Assembly: GCF_027925525.1 (NCBI RefSeq)
Contig: NZ_BSDJ01000017.1
Location: 1-64,000, forward strand
From: Paenibacillus tyrphae
GTDB taxonomy: Bacteria; Bacillota; Bacilli; Paenibacillales; NBRC-103111
Length of the DNA: 64,000 nucleotides
Direction: 5' to 3'
The position numbers and the translations under genes were made by a program. Positions 47,550 through 55,840 of this stretch are shown in pieces. Every line of letters begins with the position of its first letter. Position 1 is the stretch's first letter. Under the pieces are notes generated by a model. The model saw nothing but the letters and a program-made list of their open reading frames with translations. It did not search any database and had not been told where the DNA came from.

Positions 47550-48059
47550 TTATTTCTTGGCTCCATGCTCCCGAAGCTGCTCCACCAACGCGAGTCGGTC
47601 CGTTTCCGCCAACTGTCGTTCGACTCTAAAGCAGGACGGGCACAAGTAAACCTGAACGCTGAATGACGCTTGAAGGAGCGGCTTGCCAAGCGCCGGATGC
47701 ACGAACGGAACAAAGGCCTCCGAAACCGATTCGGTACCGGCCAGCAGCATAAAGCTGTGGCAGGAAGAACATTCCGGCGCTTCCTCTTGACTGTCCAGCA
47801 GTTGCTGAACGCCTTCCCCGTAATCGTCTGCCAGCTGCAGCTCCTCGTCCGACAGCTCCAGATCGTCATCCAGTTCTTCCTCATCGTCATATTGGATGCC
47901 CGAATCGGAACTCTCCACCTTTAGATTAATGCTCCGGTAATCGCTCAGCTCGTTGAAGCAGTGCGGACATTCCTCTTCCGGACCGATTTCCGGATCCCAT
48001 ACGATCTCCGTATGGCACCACGGGCAAACTTGATTTTCTGATTGCGACAAACGCGTCAT
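47550..48059 (-). CDS. Zinc-ribbon protein of unknown function
   Basis: 169 residues. Four CxxC pairs: CPWC near residue 12, CPHC near 32, CSSC near 97 and CPSC near 139, giving two likely zinc ribbons. Between them is a very acidic stretch (DDEEELDDDLELSDEELQLADD). Conserved hypothetical type, probably cytosolic. It follows the small membrane protein, DUF350 and PspA genes on the same strand, so it may belong to that group. Confidence 0.85.
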   Translation of the reverse strand: MTRLSQSENQVCPWCHTEIVWDPEIGPEEECPHCFNELSDYRSINLKVESSDSGIQYDDEEELDDDLELSDEELQLADDYGEGVQQLLDSQEEAPECSSCHSFMLLAGTESVSEAFVPFVHPALGKPLLQASFSVQVYLCPSCFRVERQLAETDRLALVEQLREHGAKK

Positions 48060-48102
48060 CCCCCTTAGCGGCGGCGGGTGAAGGTCTGCTTACGCCTTCA
48101 CG

Positions 48103-48186
48103 CTATGCAAATTTAATAAAATAGTAAACGCCCGCGCCCAAAAAAACAAGCGCAAGCGCAAATAAGGTGCCCCATAAATATTTCAC
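48103..48186 (-). CDS. 27-residue single-pass membrane protein
   Basis: GTG at 48186 is preceded by GGAGG at a spacing of about 10. The product VKYLWGTLFALALVFLGAGV then YYFIKFA is one hydrophobic helix with a Lys at each end. It stops with TAG at 48103. It sits between the DUF350 and zinc-ribbon genes. No family is recognised, but length, charge pattern and ribosome site are those of real small membrane proteins. Confidence 0.7.
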   Translation of the reverse strand: MKYLWGTLFALALVFLGAGVYYFIKFA

Positions 48187-48256
48187 AAGGACTCTTCCTC
48201 CTCCGGTCTTGAAGAACGATCCGATTCTGGCCGGCCCTCTTCGCCGGCCCCCGGCA

Positions 48257-48679
48257 TCAGGTCACGCTAGCGCCGATAACATAGGACAACGATACCGAAA
48301 TTACCATGGATAGAAAGCCCACGGCCCGGTTGTCCTTCTGGATTTGCTCGTCGATTTTGAAGTACGGCGTCAAAAACTCAAAAATAAAATAAGCCGCCAG
48401 CAGCAGTAAAAAGCCGTACCCTGCCCAAATCAACGAATGCAGCAGCGAATCGTTATTCAAGATCGCAAAACGGAACAGGTTGCAGATCCCGAATATTTTG
48501 CCCCCGGTTGCCATCGCTACCGACAAGTTTCCTTTCTTGATCTCGTCCCAATCCTTATACTTGGTGACAAGCTCGAAAATCGCCAAAAAGACAATCAGCG
48601 CCAGCACGGCGATCGAAAAAAACGCCAGCGTCTCAACATAAGGGTTGCTCAACAAAAAATCCACCTCTTTATCCGCCAT
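48257..48679 (-). CDS. DUF350-family membrane protein (YjfL-like)
   Basis: 140 residues from the ATG at 48679 (MADKEVDFLLSNPYVETLAFF). Four hydrophobic helices; the second half of each pair contains the DUF350 stretches WDEIKKGNLSVAMATGGKIFGI and KDNRAVGFLSMVISVSLSYVIGA. It is about 90 bp after the PspA gene. DUF350 proteins often accompany PspA in envelope-stress gene groups, so a membrane role with PspA is a fair inference. Confidence 0.88.
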   Translation of the reverse strand: MADKEVDFLLSNPYVETLAFFSIAVLALIVFLAIFELVTKYKDWDEIKKGNLSVAMATGGKIFGICNLFRFAILNNDSLLHSLIWAGYGFLLLLAAYFIFEFLTPYFKIDEQIQKDNRAVGFLSMVISVSLSYVIGASVT

Positions 48680-48730
48680 ATCGATCCACCCTGCCTTTCG
48701 CCTCAATCAAGGTGAGTTTTTAACACTGAA

Positions 48731-48763
48731 GAGACTGAAGGCGCTAAGCCTCCAGTCTCTCTA
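48731..48763 (-). terminator. Hairpin after the PspA gene
   Basis: AGAGACTG-AGGC and GCCT-CAGTCTCT form an imperfect 12-bp stem. No clear T-run follows on the minus strand, so readthrough to DUF350 is possible. Confidence 0.6.
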
Positions 48764-48769
48764 TGTCGC

Positions 48770-49450
48770 TTACTCCGCTTGCTTCTTGGCCGCCAGCTTC
48801 GCACGAAGCGCTGCCAGTTCATCGTCGACGCCGTCGTTTTTGCTGAGCGCTTCGAACTCGTCGTCGAGGCTCTTGTCTTTGGAGCGCAGCTCATTGCTCG
48901 CTTCGGCTTCCGCCTCAAGCTGCATCACCTTTTGGCTCATCCGGTCGAAGCCTTTCGCCGCATTGTCGGTACCGAAGCCGGTCATTGCCTGGTTGATTTG
49001 CTTCTGGGCTTTGGCCGCTTCCGCACGGGCTACCAAAATGTCCTTTTTGTTCTTCATTTTGCTGAATTCGTCCTTCATCTCGGACAATTGGTTGCGCAGA
49101 CGGTCGGCGTTGGCTTTCGCCGTATCGTATTGCTGCTTCATTTCGTCATAGCGCAATTGATGCTCTTTCTTGTCCTGCAGCGCGCGGCGGGCCAAATCCT
49201 CGTTGCCGGATTCCAGTGCCTTGAGCGCTTGCTCCTCGCGCTTTTGAACCATTTCTTGCGCTTCCTCGTACTGCTGCTTGAACTTCTTCTCGATCGCGAT
49301 TTGCTTGGCAACCGCCGACTCGGCTTCCAAAATATCTTCTTCCATATCCCGAAGGAATTGATTGAGCATTTTTACCGGGTCTTCCGCTTTGTCCAGAAGA
49401 TCGTTAATCGAAGCCATCGTCATGTCACGCAGTCTTTTGAAAATTCCCAT
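48770..49450 (-). CDS. pspA: PspA/IM30-family protein
   Basis: 226 residues from the ATG at 49450 (MGIFKRLRDMTMASINDLLDKAEDPVKMLNQFLRDMEEDI) with AGGAGG upstream. The sequence is a long helical coiled coil over nearly its full length (residues 25-185) with the amphipathic N-terminal helix that binds membrane, and an Asp/Glu-rich tail. It protects membrane integrity under stress. The ATG at 49558 would add 36 unlikely residues. Confidence 0.95.
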   Translation of the reverse strand: MGIFKRLRDMTMASINDLLDKAEDPVKMLNQFLRDMEEDILEAESAVAKQIAIEKKFKQQYEEAQEMVQKREEQALKALESGNEDLARRALQDKKEHQLRYDEMKQQYDTAKANADRLRNQLSEMKDEFSKMKNKKDILVARAEAAKAQKQINQAMTGFGTDNAAKGFDRMSQKVMQLEAEAEASNELRSKDKSLDDEFEALSKNDGVDDELAALRAKLAAKKQAE

Positions 49451-49627
49451 GTTAAAATTCCTCCTGTACGATTGTTTAAATATCGCTTCAGCCTGCAGAG
49501 CTTCACAAACATCGATGCTTACACTCGTATATACGGAAGATGCGAGCCGGAGTTTCAATTGTCGAATAAAATTTTTTCAAAGGATGAGTACGGGCCCGCT
49601 GCGACCGGAAGGAAGAGCGGGCTTCTT

Positions 49628-52015
49628 CTATTTCAGCTCGGCTACCGTGACCCCTGCGCCGCCTTCGTTGTAAGCTCCCATCCGGAAGCTCTTAACATGC
49701 TTATGCTTGCGCAAAAACTCTTGAATGCCGGTCCGCAGCACGCCGGTGCCTTTGCCGTGAATGATAAACACCTGGCCGAAATTGGCCAAGTACGATTCGT
49801 CCAGGAACCGGTCCACTTCAATGATCGCCTCTTCCACATTGGCCCCGCGCAAGTCCAGCTCCATCTTGGCGTTCTCGTCGCGCGTCCGCTTCAGGCTGGA
49901 AGTAGCCTGCTGCTGCGGCTTCTTCTGGGCGGAGGCTTGCTTCAGCAGCTCCAGGTCCGCTTTGTTCACTTTCATCTTAAGAATACCGAGCTGCACGGTC
50001 ACTTCCGTCTCGCTCACCAGCTCGACCACATGTCCCCGCTGGCCGAGATTCGTCACCAGCACTTCGTCGCCCGGCTCGATCCGGTCGGCCTTTTTGCGCG
50101 GCGCGCCGGCCTTGGACTTGCTTCGGAGCTCGGGAGCAGCATCGTTCATCCGCCGTTTCAGCTCGCTGAGCTTGTGATCCTTCACTCCGCCCGCTTCCTC
50201 GCGCTGAATTCTGCGGAGCTCGGTGATGATCTCGTCGGCTTCGCGGCGGGCTTTCGCCACCGCCTCCTGCGCCTCGCGCTCCGCACGCTCGAACAGCTTA
50301 TCCTTCTGCTCTTCGAAGCGCCGGCGTTCGGCGGCAAGCTGCTCGCGCAGCGTTTCGACTTCGCGGCGGTTGCGCTCCGCCGATTCGCGCTCGGCCTCAG
50401 CCTGCAGCCGGTTCTCTTCGAGCGTGGCGATCATCGATTCGACGCGCTGATCCTCCTCGCCGACCTGTCCGCGGGCATGGTCGATGATGGTTTTCGCCAG
50501 GCCGAGGCGCTCCGCAATCGCGAACGCATTGCTTCGCCCGGGAACCCCAACAAGCAGCCGATACGTCGGGCGCAGCGTCTGCACGTCGAACTCCATGCTG
50601 GCGTTGATGACGCCTTGCCGGTCGAAGGCATACGCCTTCAGCTCGCTGTAGTGCGTCGTCGCCACGATACGGCAGCCCATCCGGTGCATATGCTCCAGGA
50701 TCGATATCGCCAGCGCCGAGCCTTCCGCAGGGTCGGTTCCGGCCCCAAGCTCATCGAGCAGCACAAGGCTTTTCGGGGTCATTTCTTTGAGAATCCGGAT
50801 AATATTGGTCATATGGCTGGAGAACGTACTAAGGTTCTGCTCGATGCTTTGCTCGTCTCCGATATCCGCAAAGATCGCATCGAACACGCAAAGCTGGCTA
50901 CCCTCCTCGGCCGGAACGAACAGCCCCGCCATCGCCATGAGCGACAGCAGACCGATCGTCTTGAGCGAGACGGTCTTGCCGCCCGTATTCGGTCCGGTTA
51001 CAATGATCGTCGAATAGCGGTTGCCCAGCTCCACGTCAAGAGGAACGACCTTTTCTGCAGGAATGAGCGGATGCCGTCCGCGCTTGAGCTTGATGAAGCC
51101 GCGGTCGTTGAGCAGCGGCAGCGTCGCTTTCATTTCGCGCGCGACGCCCGCTTTGGCGAAAATAAAGTCAAGCTCCGTCAGCGACTCTACGTTGACGAGC
51201 AGCGTATCCGCGCTATCCGCTACGAGGGCGGACAGCATGCGAAGAATTTTCTCGACCTCTGCCTCTTCTTTCAGCTTTAATTCACGTACGCGGTTGTTCA
51301 TTTGCACGACCGCTTCCGGCTCGATAAACAACGTCGCCCCGGAAGCCGACTGATCGTGGATCATGCCGCCGAAATGGCCGCGGTATTCCTGTTTTACGGG
51401 AATGACGTACCGGTCCCCCCGGATCGTTACGAGATTGTCCTGCAGCATCTTTTGGATGGACGGCGTGCGCACCATTTGCTCCAGCCGCTCGCGGGCTTTC
51501 GATTCGCTCGACCGCAGCTCTTGACGGATTTTCAGCAGCTCCGCGCTTGCGGTATCCATGACCTGCGCGTTCTCGTCGACGCACCCGCGAATCCGCTCTT
51601 CCAAATCCTTATGGTCCGTCATCGGCTCAAGCAGGTCAAGCAGCAGCGGAACGCTGTAATCTTCGTTCGTCGCTTCCAGAAACCTGCCCAGCCGGCGACC
51701 GCCTTGACTCGTCATCGCAATATCCAACAACTCGACCGGGTTCAGCATGCCGCCGATCCGCGCCCGATGGACCGCAGCGCGAATATCCCGGATGCCGCCG
51801 AACGGCGCGCCGCCCTTCAAGCGGTCCACATTGACCGCTTCGTCGGTTGCCTGCAGCCTGCGCTTCACTTCATGAAAGTCGCCGCTCGGTTCAAGCTCTT
51901 CCACCCGGCCTTTGCCGAGCGATGTCGCCGCATAATTCGCGCAGCGCTCAAGCACTGACCGGAAATCCAGCGTCGCCAATATTTTTTGATTGTATGATGT
52001 CTTGTTCGTATTCAT
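49628..52015 (-). CDS. mutS2: MutS2 endonuclease / ribosome-rescue ATPase
   Basis: 795 residues, full length. N-terminal core and lever helices, then the ATPase with Walker A VTGPNTGGKTVSLKTIGL near residue 335 and Walker B LVLLDELGAGTDPAEGSALA. A long coiled coil (residues 510-640, EENRLQAEAERESAERNRRE) follows, then the KOW-like linker and a C-terminal Smr domain with LDLRG and IHGKGTGVLR near residue 745. Acts on branched DNA or collided ribosomes. In Bacilli it usually stands near pheST-zapA-cvpA-polX; here foreign DNA lies between. Confidence 0.96.
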   Translation of the reverse strand: MNTNKTSYNQKILATLDFRSVLERCANYAATSLGKGRVEELEPSGDFHEVKRRLQATDEAVNVDRLKGGAPFGGIRDIRAAVHRARIGGMLNPVELLDIAMTSQGGRRLGRFLEATNEDYSVPLLLDLLEPMTDHKDLEERIRGCVDENAQVMDTASAELLKIRQELRSSESKARERLEQMVRTPSIQKMLQDNLVTIRGDRYVIPVKQEYRGHFGGMIHDQSASGATLFIEPEAVVQMNNRVRELKLKEEAEVEKILRMLSALVADSADTLLVNVESLTELDFIFAKAGVAREMKATLPLLNDRGFIKLKRGRHPLIPAEKVVPLDVELGNRYSTIIVTGPNTGGKTVSLKTIGLLSLMAMAGLFVPAEEGSQLCVFDAIFADIGDEQSIEQNLSTFSSHMTNIIRILKEMTPKSLVLLDELGAGTDPAEGSALAISILEHMHRMGCRIVATTHYSELKAYAFDRQGVINASMEFDVQTLRPTYRLLVGVPGRSNAFAIAERLGLAKTIIDHARGQVGEEDQRVESMIATLEENRLQAEAERESAERNRREVETLREQLAAERRRFEEQKDKLFERAEREAQEAVAKARREADEIITELRRIQREEAGGVKDHKLSELKRRMNDAAPELRSKSKAGAPRKKADRIEPGDEVLVTNLGQRGHVVELVSETEVTVQLGILKMKVNKADLELLKQASAQKKPQQQATSSLKRTRDENAKMELDLRGANVEEAIIEVDRFLDESYLANFGQVFIIHGKGTGVLRTGIQEFLRKHKHVKSFRMGAYNEGGAGVTVAELK

Positions 52016-52208
52016 CGCTTTCGTTTTAGAAACCTGCCTTTCTTACCGGAAAAAGCTCTCCATTGCTATTATATCCAAGTCCGGGTAGTAAAGCTAATGA
52101 ATTTCCGCTAAGGTTTGCCATTCATAAAGCCGAAGACTTGGGAAAACCTATAAGGTGCACCGAAAGCGTTTGACGAATACCGCAAAGACACGAAGGAGGA
52201 ACTGCACG

Positions 52209-52577
52209 ATGCACTTGCTTGGACATCTCGTCAGGTTTATCGTTTCCGCCTTAATGCTGCTGATTGTAAGCTGGATCGTTCCCGGCTTTAGGGTTGGAGG
52301 CTTCTGGAGCGCCTTTTTCCTGGCCTTGGTTATCGCGATCGCGGCATGGGTCATTGAAGGAATCTTCGGCAGAAAGATCACTCCGTTCGGCCGGGGAATT
52401 GTCGGTTTTTTAACAAGCGCGCTGATCATTTGGCTCGCCCAGTTTATCGTGAGCGGCGTATCGACAAGCATTATCGGTGCAATCCTGGCTGCCTTGGTTA
52501 TCGGAATCATCGACTTGTTCATTCCGGTGAAAACACCGTTTGAGCAAGGCCGTTCCGGTCGTGAGAACGCCAAGTAA
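52209..52577 (+). CDS. Small four-helix membrane protein, phage-holin-family IV type (YvlD-like)
   Basis: 122 residues from the ATG at 52209, with AAGGAGG 9 bases before. Four hydrophobic helices: LVRFIVSALMLLIVSWIVPG, SAFFLALVIAIAAWVIEGIF, GIVGFLTSALIIWLAQFIVS and IIGAILAALVIGIIDLFIPV. The pattern with GF and the IDLFIP end is the PF04020 type. Despite the name such proteins are common in non-phage loci and are often linked to envelope stress. Role unknown. The upstream 52016-52208 holds the promoters of this gene and of mutS2. Confidence 0.88.
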   Translation: MHLLGHLVRFIVSALMLLIVSWIVPGFRVGGFWSAFFLALVIAIAAWVIEGIFGRKITPFGRGIVGFLTSALIIWLAQFIVSGVSTSIIGAILAALVIGIIDLFIPVKTPFEQGRSGRENAK

Positions 52578-52614
52578 GCGAATCGGCCGCAGGCAAAAGC
52601 GTCTGCGGCCGATT
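52577..52614. terminator. Terminator hairpin after the holin-like gene
   Basis: CGGCCGCAG and CTGCGGCCG form a strong 9-bp stem around GCAAAAGCGT, with ATTTCTTCGTTTTC after it. It can serve both converging genes. Confidence 0.75.
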
Positions 52615-52638
52615 TCTTCGTTTTCACGAATATGGTCA

Positions 52639-53256
52639 TTATACAAATAACGAGTAAATCAAGTAACACGCCGTCCCCCAAATCATCAGAGCCGATATCC
52701 GGTTCAACCAAGTATGGAACCGTCCAGAAGTATCCAGCTTTCCGGTCATCCGACCGACGCTGGCCATTCCGATAAACCACAGCCACGATACGACGATGGC
52801 CGCAGCGGTAAACCCGACTTTTTCCGCTCCCGCATAGTTCAGCGAGCTCGTTCCGATGACACCGACGGTATCGAGGATCGCATGCGGATTAAGCAGGGAA
52901 ATCGACGCCGTAAAGGCGATTTGCTTCGAAATTCGGAACGATTCGGGCGAGCTTTGAACAGACGGTCCCGAAGCCGAAGCGGCTTTCCAAGCGTTCCAAC
53001 CCAAATAGAGCAAAAATGCGGCGCCCGCGATAAGCAGCACCGTCTTGACCCAAGCAAACGCCAAAATGACGACGGAAACCCCTAAAACGGCAGCCAAAAT
53101 CAAAATTGTATCGCACAGAGCCGCTGTGACCGAGGCGGACAGCGCAAGGACGAACCTCCGCTGAACAACCCCTTGCTGAAAAATAAACAGGTTTTGCACC
53201 CCCAATGGAAGGATCAATCCCAAAGCTAAAACAAATCCGTGCAGTACCGCTTGCAT
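52639..53256 (-). CDS. LysE/ArgO-family amino-acid exporter
   Basis: 205 residues from the ATG at 53256 (MQAVLHGFVLALGLILPLGVQNLFIFQQG), with GGAGAG before it. Six hydrophobic helices and the LysE signature LPLGVQNLFIFQQG at the N-terminus, SASVTAALCDTILI and NPHAILDTVGVIG near residue 130. It exports basic or related amino acids. It is divergent from a MocR regulator gene across 160 bp, which suggests that regulator controls it. The longer frame to 53427 runs into the shared promoter and is rejected. Confidence 0.93.
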   Translation of the reverse strand: MQAVLHGFVLALGLILPLGVQNLFIFQQGVVQRRFVLALSASVTAALCDTILILAAVLGVSVVILAFAWVKTVLLIAGAAFLLYLGWNAWKAASASGPSVQSSPESFRISKQIAFTASISLLNPHAILDTVGVIGTSSLNYAGAEKVGFTAAAIVVSWLWFIGMASVGRMTGKLDTSGRFHTWLNRISALMIWGTACYLIYSLFV

Positions 53257-53416
53257 GCCCTCTCTCCTCCTGAAGCTATCTGAATAAATCCGGTCTTCAT
53301 CCATCATAACTCCCTTGACGGAAAAGTCTTCAACCAAACGGTTGGTCGAGTACCCAACCAAAACGATCTTTGTTACAATTGGAGTAACTAACTTCGTACG
53401 GAGGGGATGGCCGCTT
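53257..53416. promoter_or_regulatory. Divergent promoter region with AACC repeats
   Basis: Between the LysE-type and MocR-type genes. CAACCAAA occurs as a direct repeat at 53331-53338 and 53355-53362, and a palindrome ACCAA-ACGG-TTGGT lies at 53333-53346. MocR regulators bind repeated half-sites in such places, so these are likely operators. Confidence 0.5.
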
Positions 53417-54874
53417 ATGTACCGCATCGACTGGCAGCCGGATGAAAGTTCGCCGCTGCCGCTCTATTTGCAAATCAAAACCTATATGAAACGCAAAATC
53501 GAAAACGGCGAATGGCCGGTCGGCAGCCGCATCCCGACACAGCGACAACTGGCCGAGGCGCTGGGCGTCAACCGGTCCACCGTCGTTACGGCGCTTCAGG
53601 AGCTGATCGCCGACGGACTGCTTGAAGGCGACGGTCGCCGGGGCACGAAGGTGGTGAACAATCCGTGGTCCTTGCTGACCTCGCGCACCCCGCCCGACTG
53701 GGATTCGTATGTCCAGGCCGGCTGGCACCGGCCAAATCTGCCGACCATCCAAACGATCAATGAGACGGAATTTCAAGCCGGGATGATCCGTCTAAGCACG
53801 GGAGAGCCATCTCCGTCGCTGTATCCGCAGCCGCTGCTCGGAGAGGTATTTGGACGTCTTGCTTCCCGCATTCACACGCTCGGCTACGAGGAGCCGCGCG
53901 GACTGCTGCCGCTGCGGGAGCAGCTAAGCCGCCACCTGCAGGCGCTCGGCATCGCTGCTTCTCCGGCCTCCATCCTGATCGTCTCGGGAGCGCTGCAAGC
54001 CCTGCAGCTTATTTCCCTCGGACTCGTCAAACCGGGAGCCACCATGATCACGGAGAGCCCCTCCTACCTGCATTCCCTGCATGTATTTCACTCCGCCGGG
54101 GTCCGGTTAGCGGGGCTGGAGATGGATTCGGAGGGCATTCGCATTCGCGGTTTGATCGAATTGAAGCCCCAGCCGAACCGGATGCTGTATACGATTCCGT
54201 CCTTCCACAACCCAACGGGCATCGTCATGTCGGAGCGGCGGCGCGTCGAGCTGCTACGGGAATGCGAGCGGCTGCAGCTGCCGGTGATCGAGGACGATGT
54301 CTATCGCGAGCTATGGCTGGATGCCCCTCCGCCTCCACCCTTGAAAGCGCGCGATCCGAACGGCCTCGTTCTTTACTTGGGAAGCGTCTCCAAGACGGTC
54401 GGCCCGGGCCTGCGCACCGGTTGGATCGCAGGGCCGGAGCCGGTCATCCGGCGGCTTGCGGATCTCAAAATGCAGACCGATTACGGGTCAAGCTCGCTTT
54501 CTCAATGGGCGCTGACGGAATGGTTCGAACGCGGCTTTCATGAAGAGCATTTAAGCCGGGTGCGTATCGTATTAAGGCAAAGACGCGACGACGTGTTGGG
54601 CATGCTGCAGAAGCATTTATCGGGGCTTGCGGTATGGAGTGTGCCCGCTGGCGGCTTTTACATTTGGCTGCGAATTGTGCCTCCCGTCTCCATGAATGCG
54701 CTATTTACGCGTGCGCTTCAGGAGGGCATCTTGTTTAACCCCGGAACGGTGTACGACTCGCTCGGCGGGCCTTACATCCGGCTCTCTTATTCCTTCGAAT
54801 CGGGAGAACGCCTGAATTTTGGCCTTCGGAAGCTGGCCGGATTGATCCGGGAGCTGAGCTCTCAACCAAGGTAA
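53417..54874 (+). CDS. MocR-family regulator (GntR HTH fused to aminotransferase domain)
   Basis: 485 residues from the ATG at 53417 (MYRIDWQPDESSPLPLYLQI), with GGAGGGG upstream. The N-terminal GntR winged HTH is GSRIPTQRQLAEALGVNRST then VVTALQELIADGLLEGDGRR. The C-terminal class-I aminotransferase-like domain has FHNPTGIVMSERRR and the PLP lysine in LGSVSKTVGPGLRTGW near residue 325. Such proteins sense PLP-bound amino compounds and control nearby genes; here the divergent exporter is the probable target. Confidence 0.94.
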   Translation: MYRIDWQPDESSPLPLYLQIKTYMKRKIENGEWPVGSRIPTQRQLAEALGVNRSTVVTALQELIADGLLEGDGRRGTKVVNNPWSLLTSRTPPDWDSYVQAGWHRPNLPTIQTINETEFQAGMIRLSTGEPSPSLYPQPLLGEVFGRLASRIHTLGYEEPRGLLPLREQLSRHLQALGIAASPASILIVSGALQALQLISLGLVKPGATMITESPSYLHSLHVFHSAGVRLAGLEMDSEGIRIRGLIELKPQPNRMLYTIPSFHNPTGIVMSERRRVELLRECERLQLPVIEDDVYRELWLDAPPPPPLKARDPNGLVLYLGSVSKTVGPGLRTGWIAGPEPVIRRLADLKMQTDYGSSSLSQWALTEWFERGFHEEHLSRVRIVLRQRRDDVLGMLQKHLSGLAVWSVPAGGFYIWLRIVPPVSMNALFTRALQEGILFNPGTVYDSLGGPYIRLSYSFESGERLNFGLRKLAGLIRELSSQPR

Positions 54875-54951
54875 GGTTCGACAACGAATGACACGATGTT
54901 TTCATATTGTTGTCACCGCTCCGACACAGCCTTAAAGCCGACGGTTGCTGT

Positions 54952-54980
54952 ATCATGGAATGAGAAAAATATTCCATGAT
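54952..54980. promoter_or_regulatory. Perfect inverted repeat in the leader of the cupredoxin gene
   Basis: ATCATGGAAT at 54952-54961 and ATTCCATGAT at 54971-54980 with a 9-base AT-rich spacer end 23 bases before the start codon at 55004. Could be an operator (for example of a copper- or stress-sensing repressor) or an mRNA hairpin. Confidence 0.65.
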
Positions 54981-55003
54981 GGTTTTGAAAGGGGACTTAC
55001 CAG

Positions 55004-55378
55004 ATGAAAAAATGGATCGTCAGTATGGCAGCAGTCGGGATGATTTTCGCCTTGTCCGCGTGCGGAGCCAAAGAAACCCCGAAAGCTTCGGAGCAGGCCA
55101 ACAGCAATCCGGCGGCTCAGCAGGTAAAATTGGTTGCCACGAACTTCCAGTTCGATCAGAAAGAATATAAAGTGAAAAAAGGCGAGGACGTTACGTTTTC
55201 GCTGGAAAACAAACAGGGCATGCATGCCGTGCAAATTAGCGGCGTAAACGTCGGGTTGGACAACAACAACAAGACCAAAACGGTAAAAATCGACAAGGCC
55301 GGCACCTACGATATCGTCTGCTCGCTTCCTTGCGGCCAAGGCCATGCGACGATGAAATCCACGCTTATTGTGGAATAA
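55004..55378 (+). CDS. Secreted cupredoxin lipoprotein with CuA-type motif
   Basis: 124 residues. Signal peptide with lipobox LSAC, lipid Cys at residue 20. After a short linker is one cupredoxin domain (QVKLVATNFQFDQKEYKVKKGEDVTFSLENK). Putative ligands are His74, Cys106, Cys110, His114 and Met117 in CSLPCGQGHATM, the C-x3-C-x3-H-x2-M spacing of the binuclear CuA site of cytochrome oxidase subunit II. No membrane helices or oxidase genes are nearby. Probably a periplasm-side copper or electron-transfer protein, or a CuA maturation partner. AAAGGGG before the ATG. Confidence 0.9.
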   Translation: MKKWIVSMAAVGMIFALSACGAKETPKASEQANSNPAAQQVKLVATNFQFDQKEYKVKKGEDVTFSLENKQGMHAVQISGVNVGLDNNNKTKTVKIDKAGTYDIVCSLPCGQGHATMKSTLIVE

Positions 55379-55407
55379 GGGTAGCCTGACGACAACTAAT
55401 TCCAAAG

Positions 55408-55449
55408 CGGCTCCGTTTGTCCCGCGGGATGGACGGGGCCGTTTTTTAT
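55408..55449 (+). terminator. Terminator of the cupredoxin gene
   Basis: CGGCTCCGT...TCCC and GGGA...ACGGGGCCG pair, followed by TTTTTT. It ends 10 bases before the IS1595-like end at 55460. Confidence 0.9.
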
Positions 55450-55840
55450 TTAATATAAAGGCTATGTTAAACTTTGTTGTTGATCTTTACGATAAGAAAA
55501 CCGCCTCGTTGAAGAGGCGGCTTATTGAGCTATCTTACCCGTTTGTTGAGTCTCTTTAATTTGGTTTTGCATTGATTTCCGTTAAAGTTCATGCATCACG
55601 AAGTCCCACCGAGTTAAGGCAGCTTGCTGCCGGCTGCGATGCGGTTAGTCGGTGCGGATGTGTCCCGGCCATTACTTCCTCGTTCCTTGTTTCCGGGACC
55701 GAGGGTCGCCCAGACCCGGAGCGTGAATGCGGTGTTTATATGATGCACCCGACTTCTTCGAGATACTTTCACACTGCTTTTCTGTTTCTGTTTTTACTCT
55801 AGTAATGTATATTTCAGTTAAGTTTTCTTTTAAACGTCAC

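Noticed and set aside
55572-55802. 76-residue plus-strand frame in the mobile element
   Set aside because: No ribosome site, no known family and unusual composition; listed only as an unexplained block.
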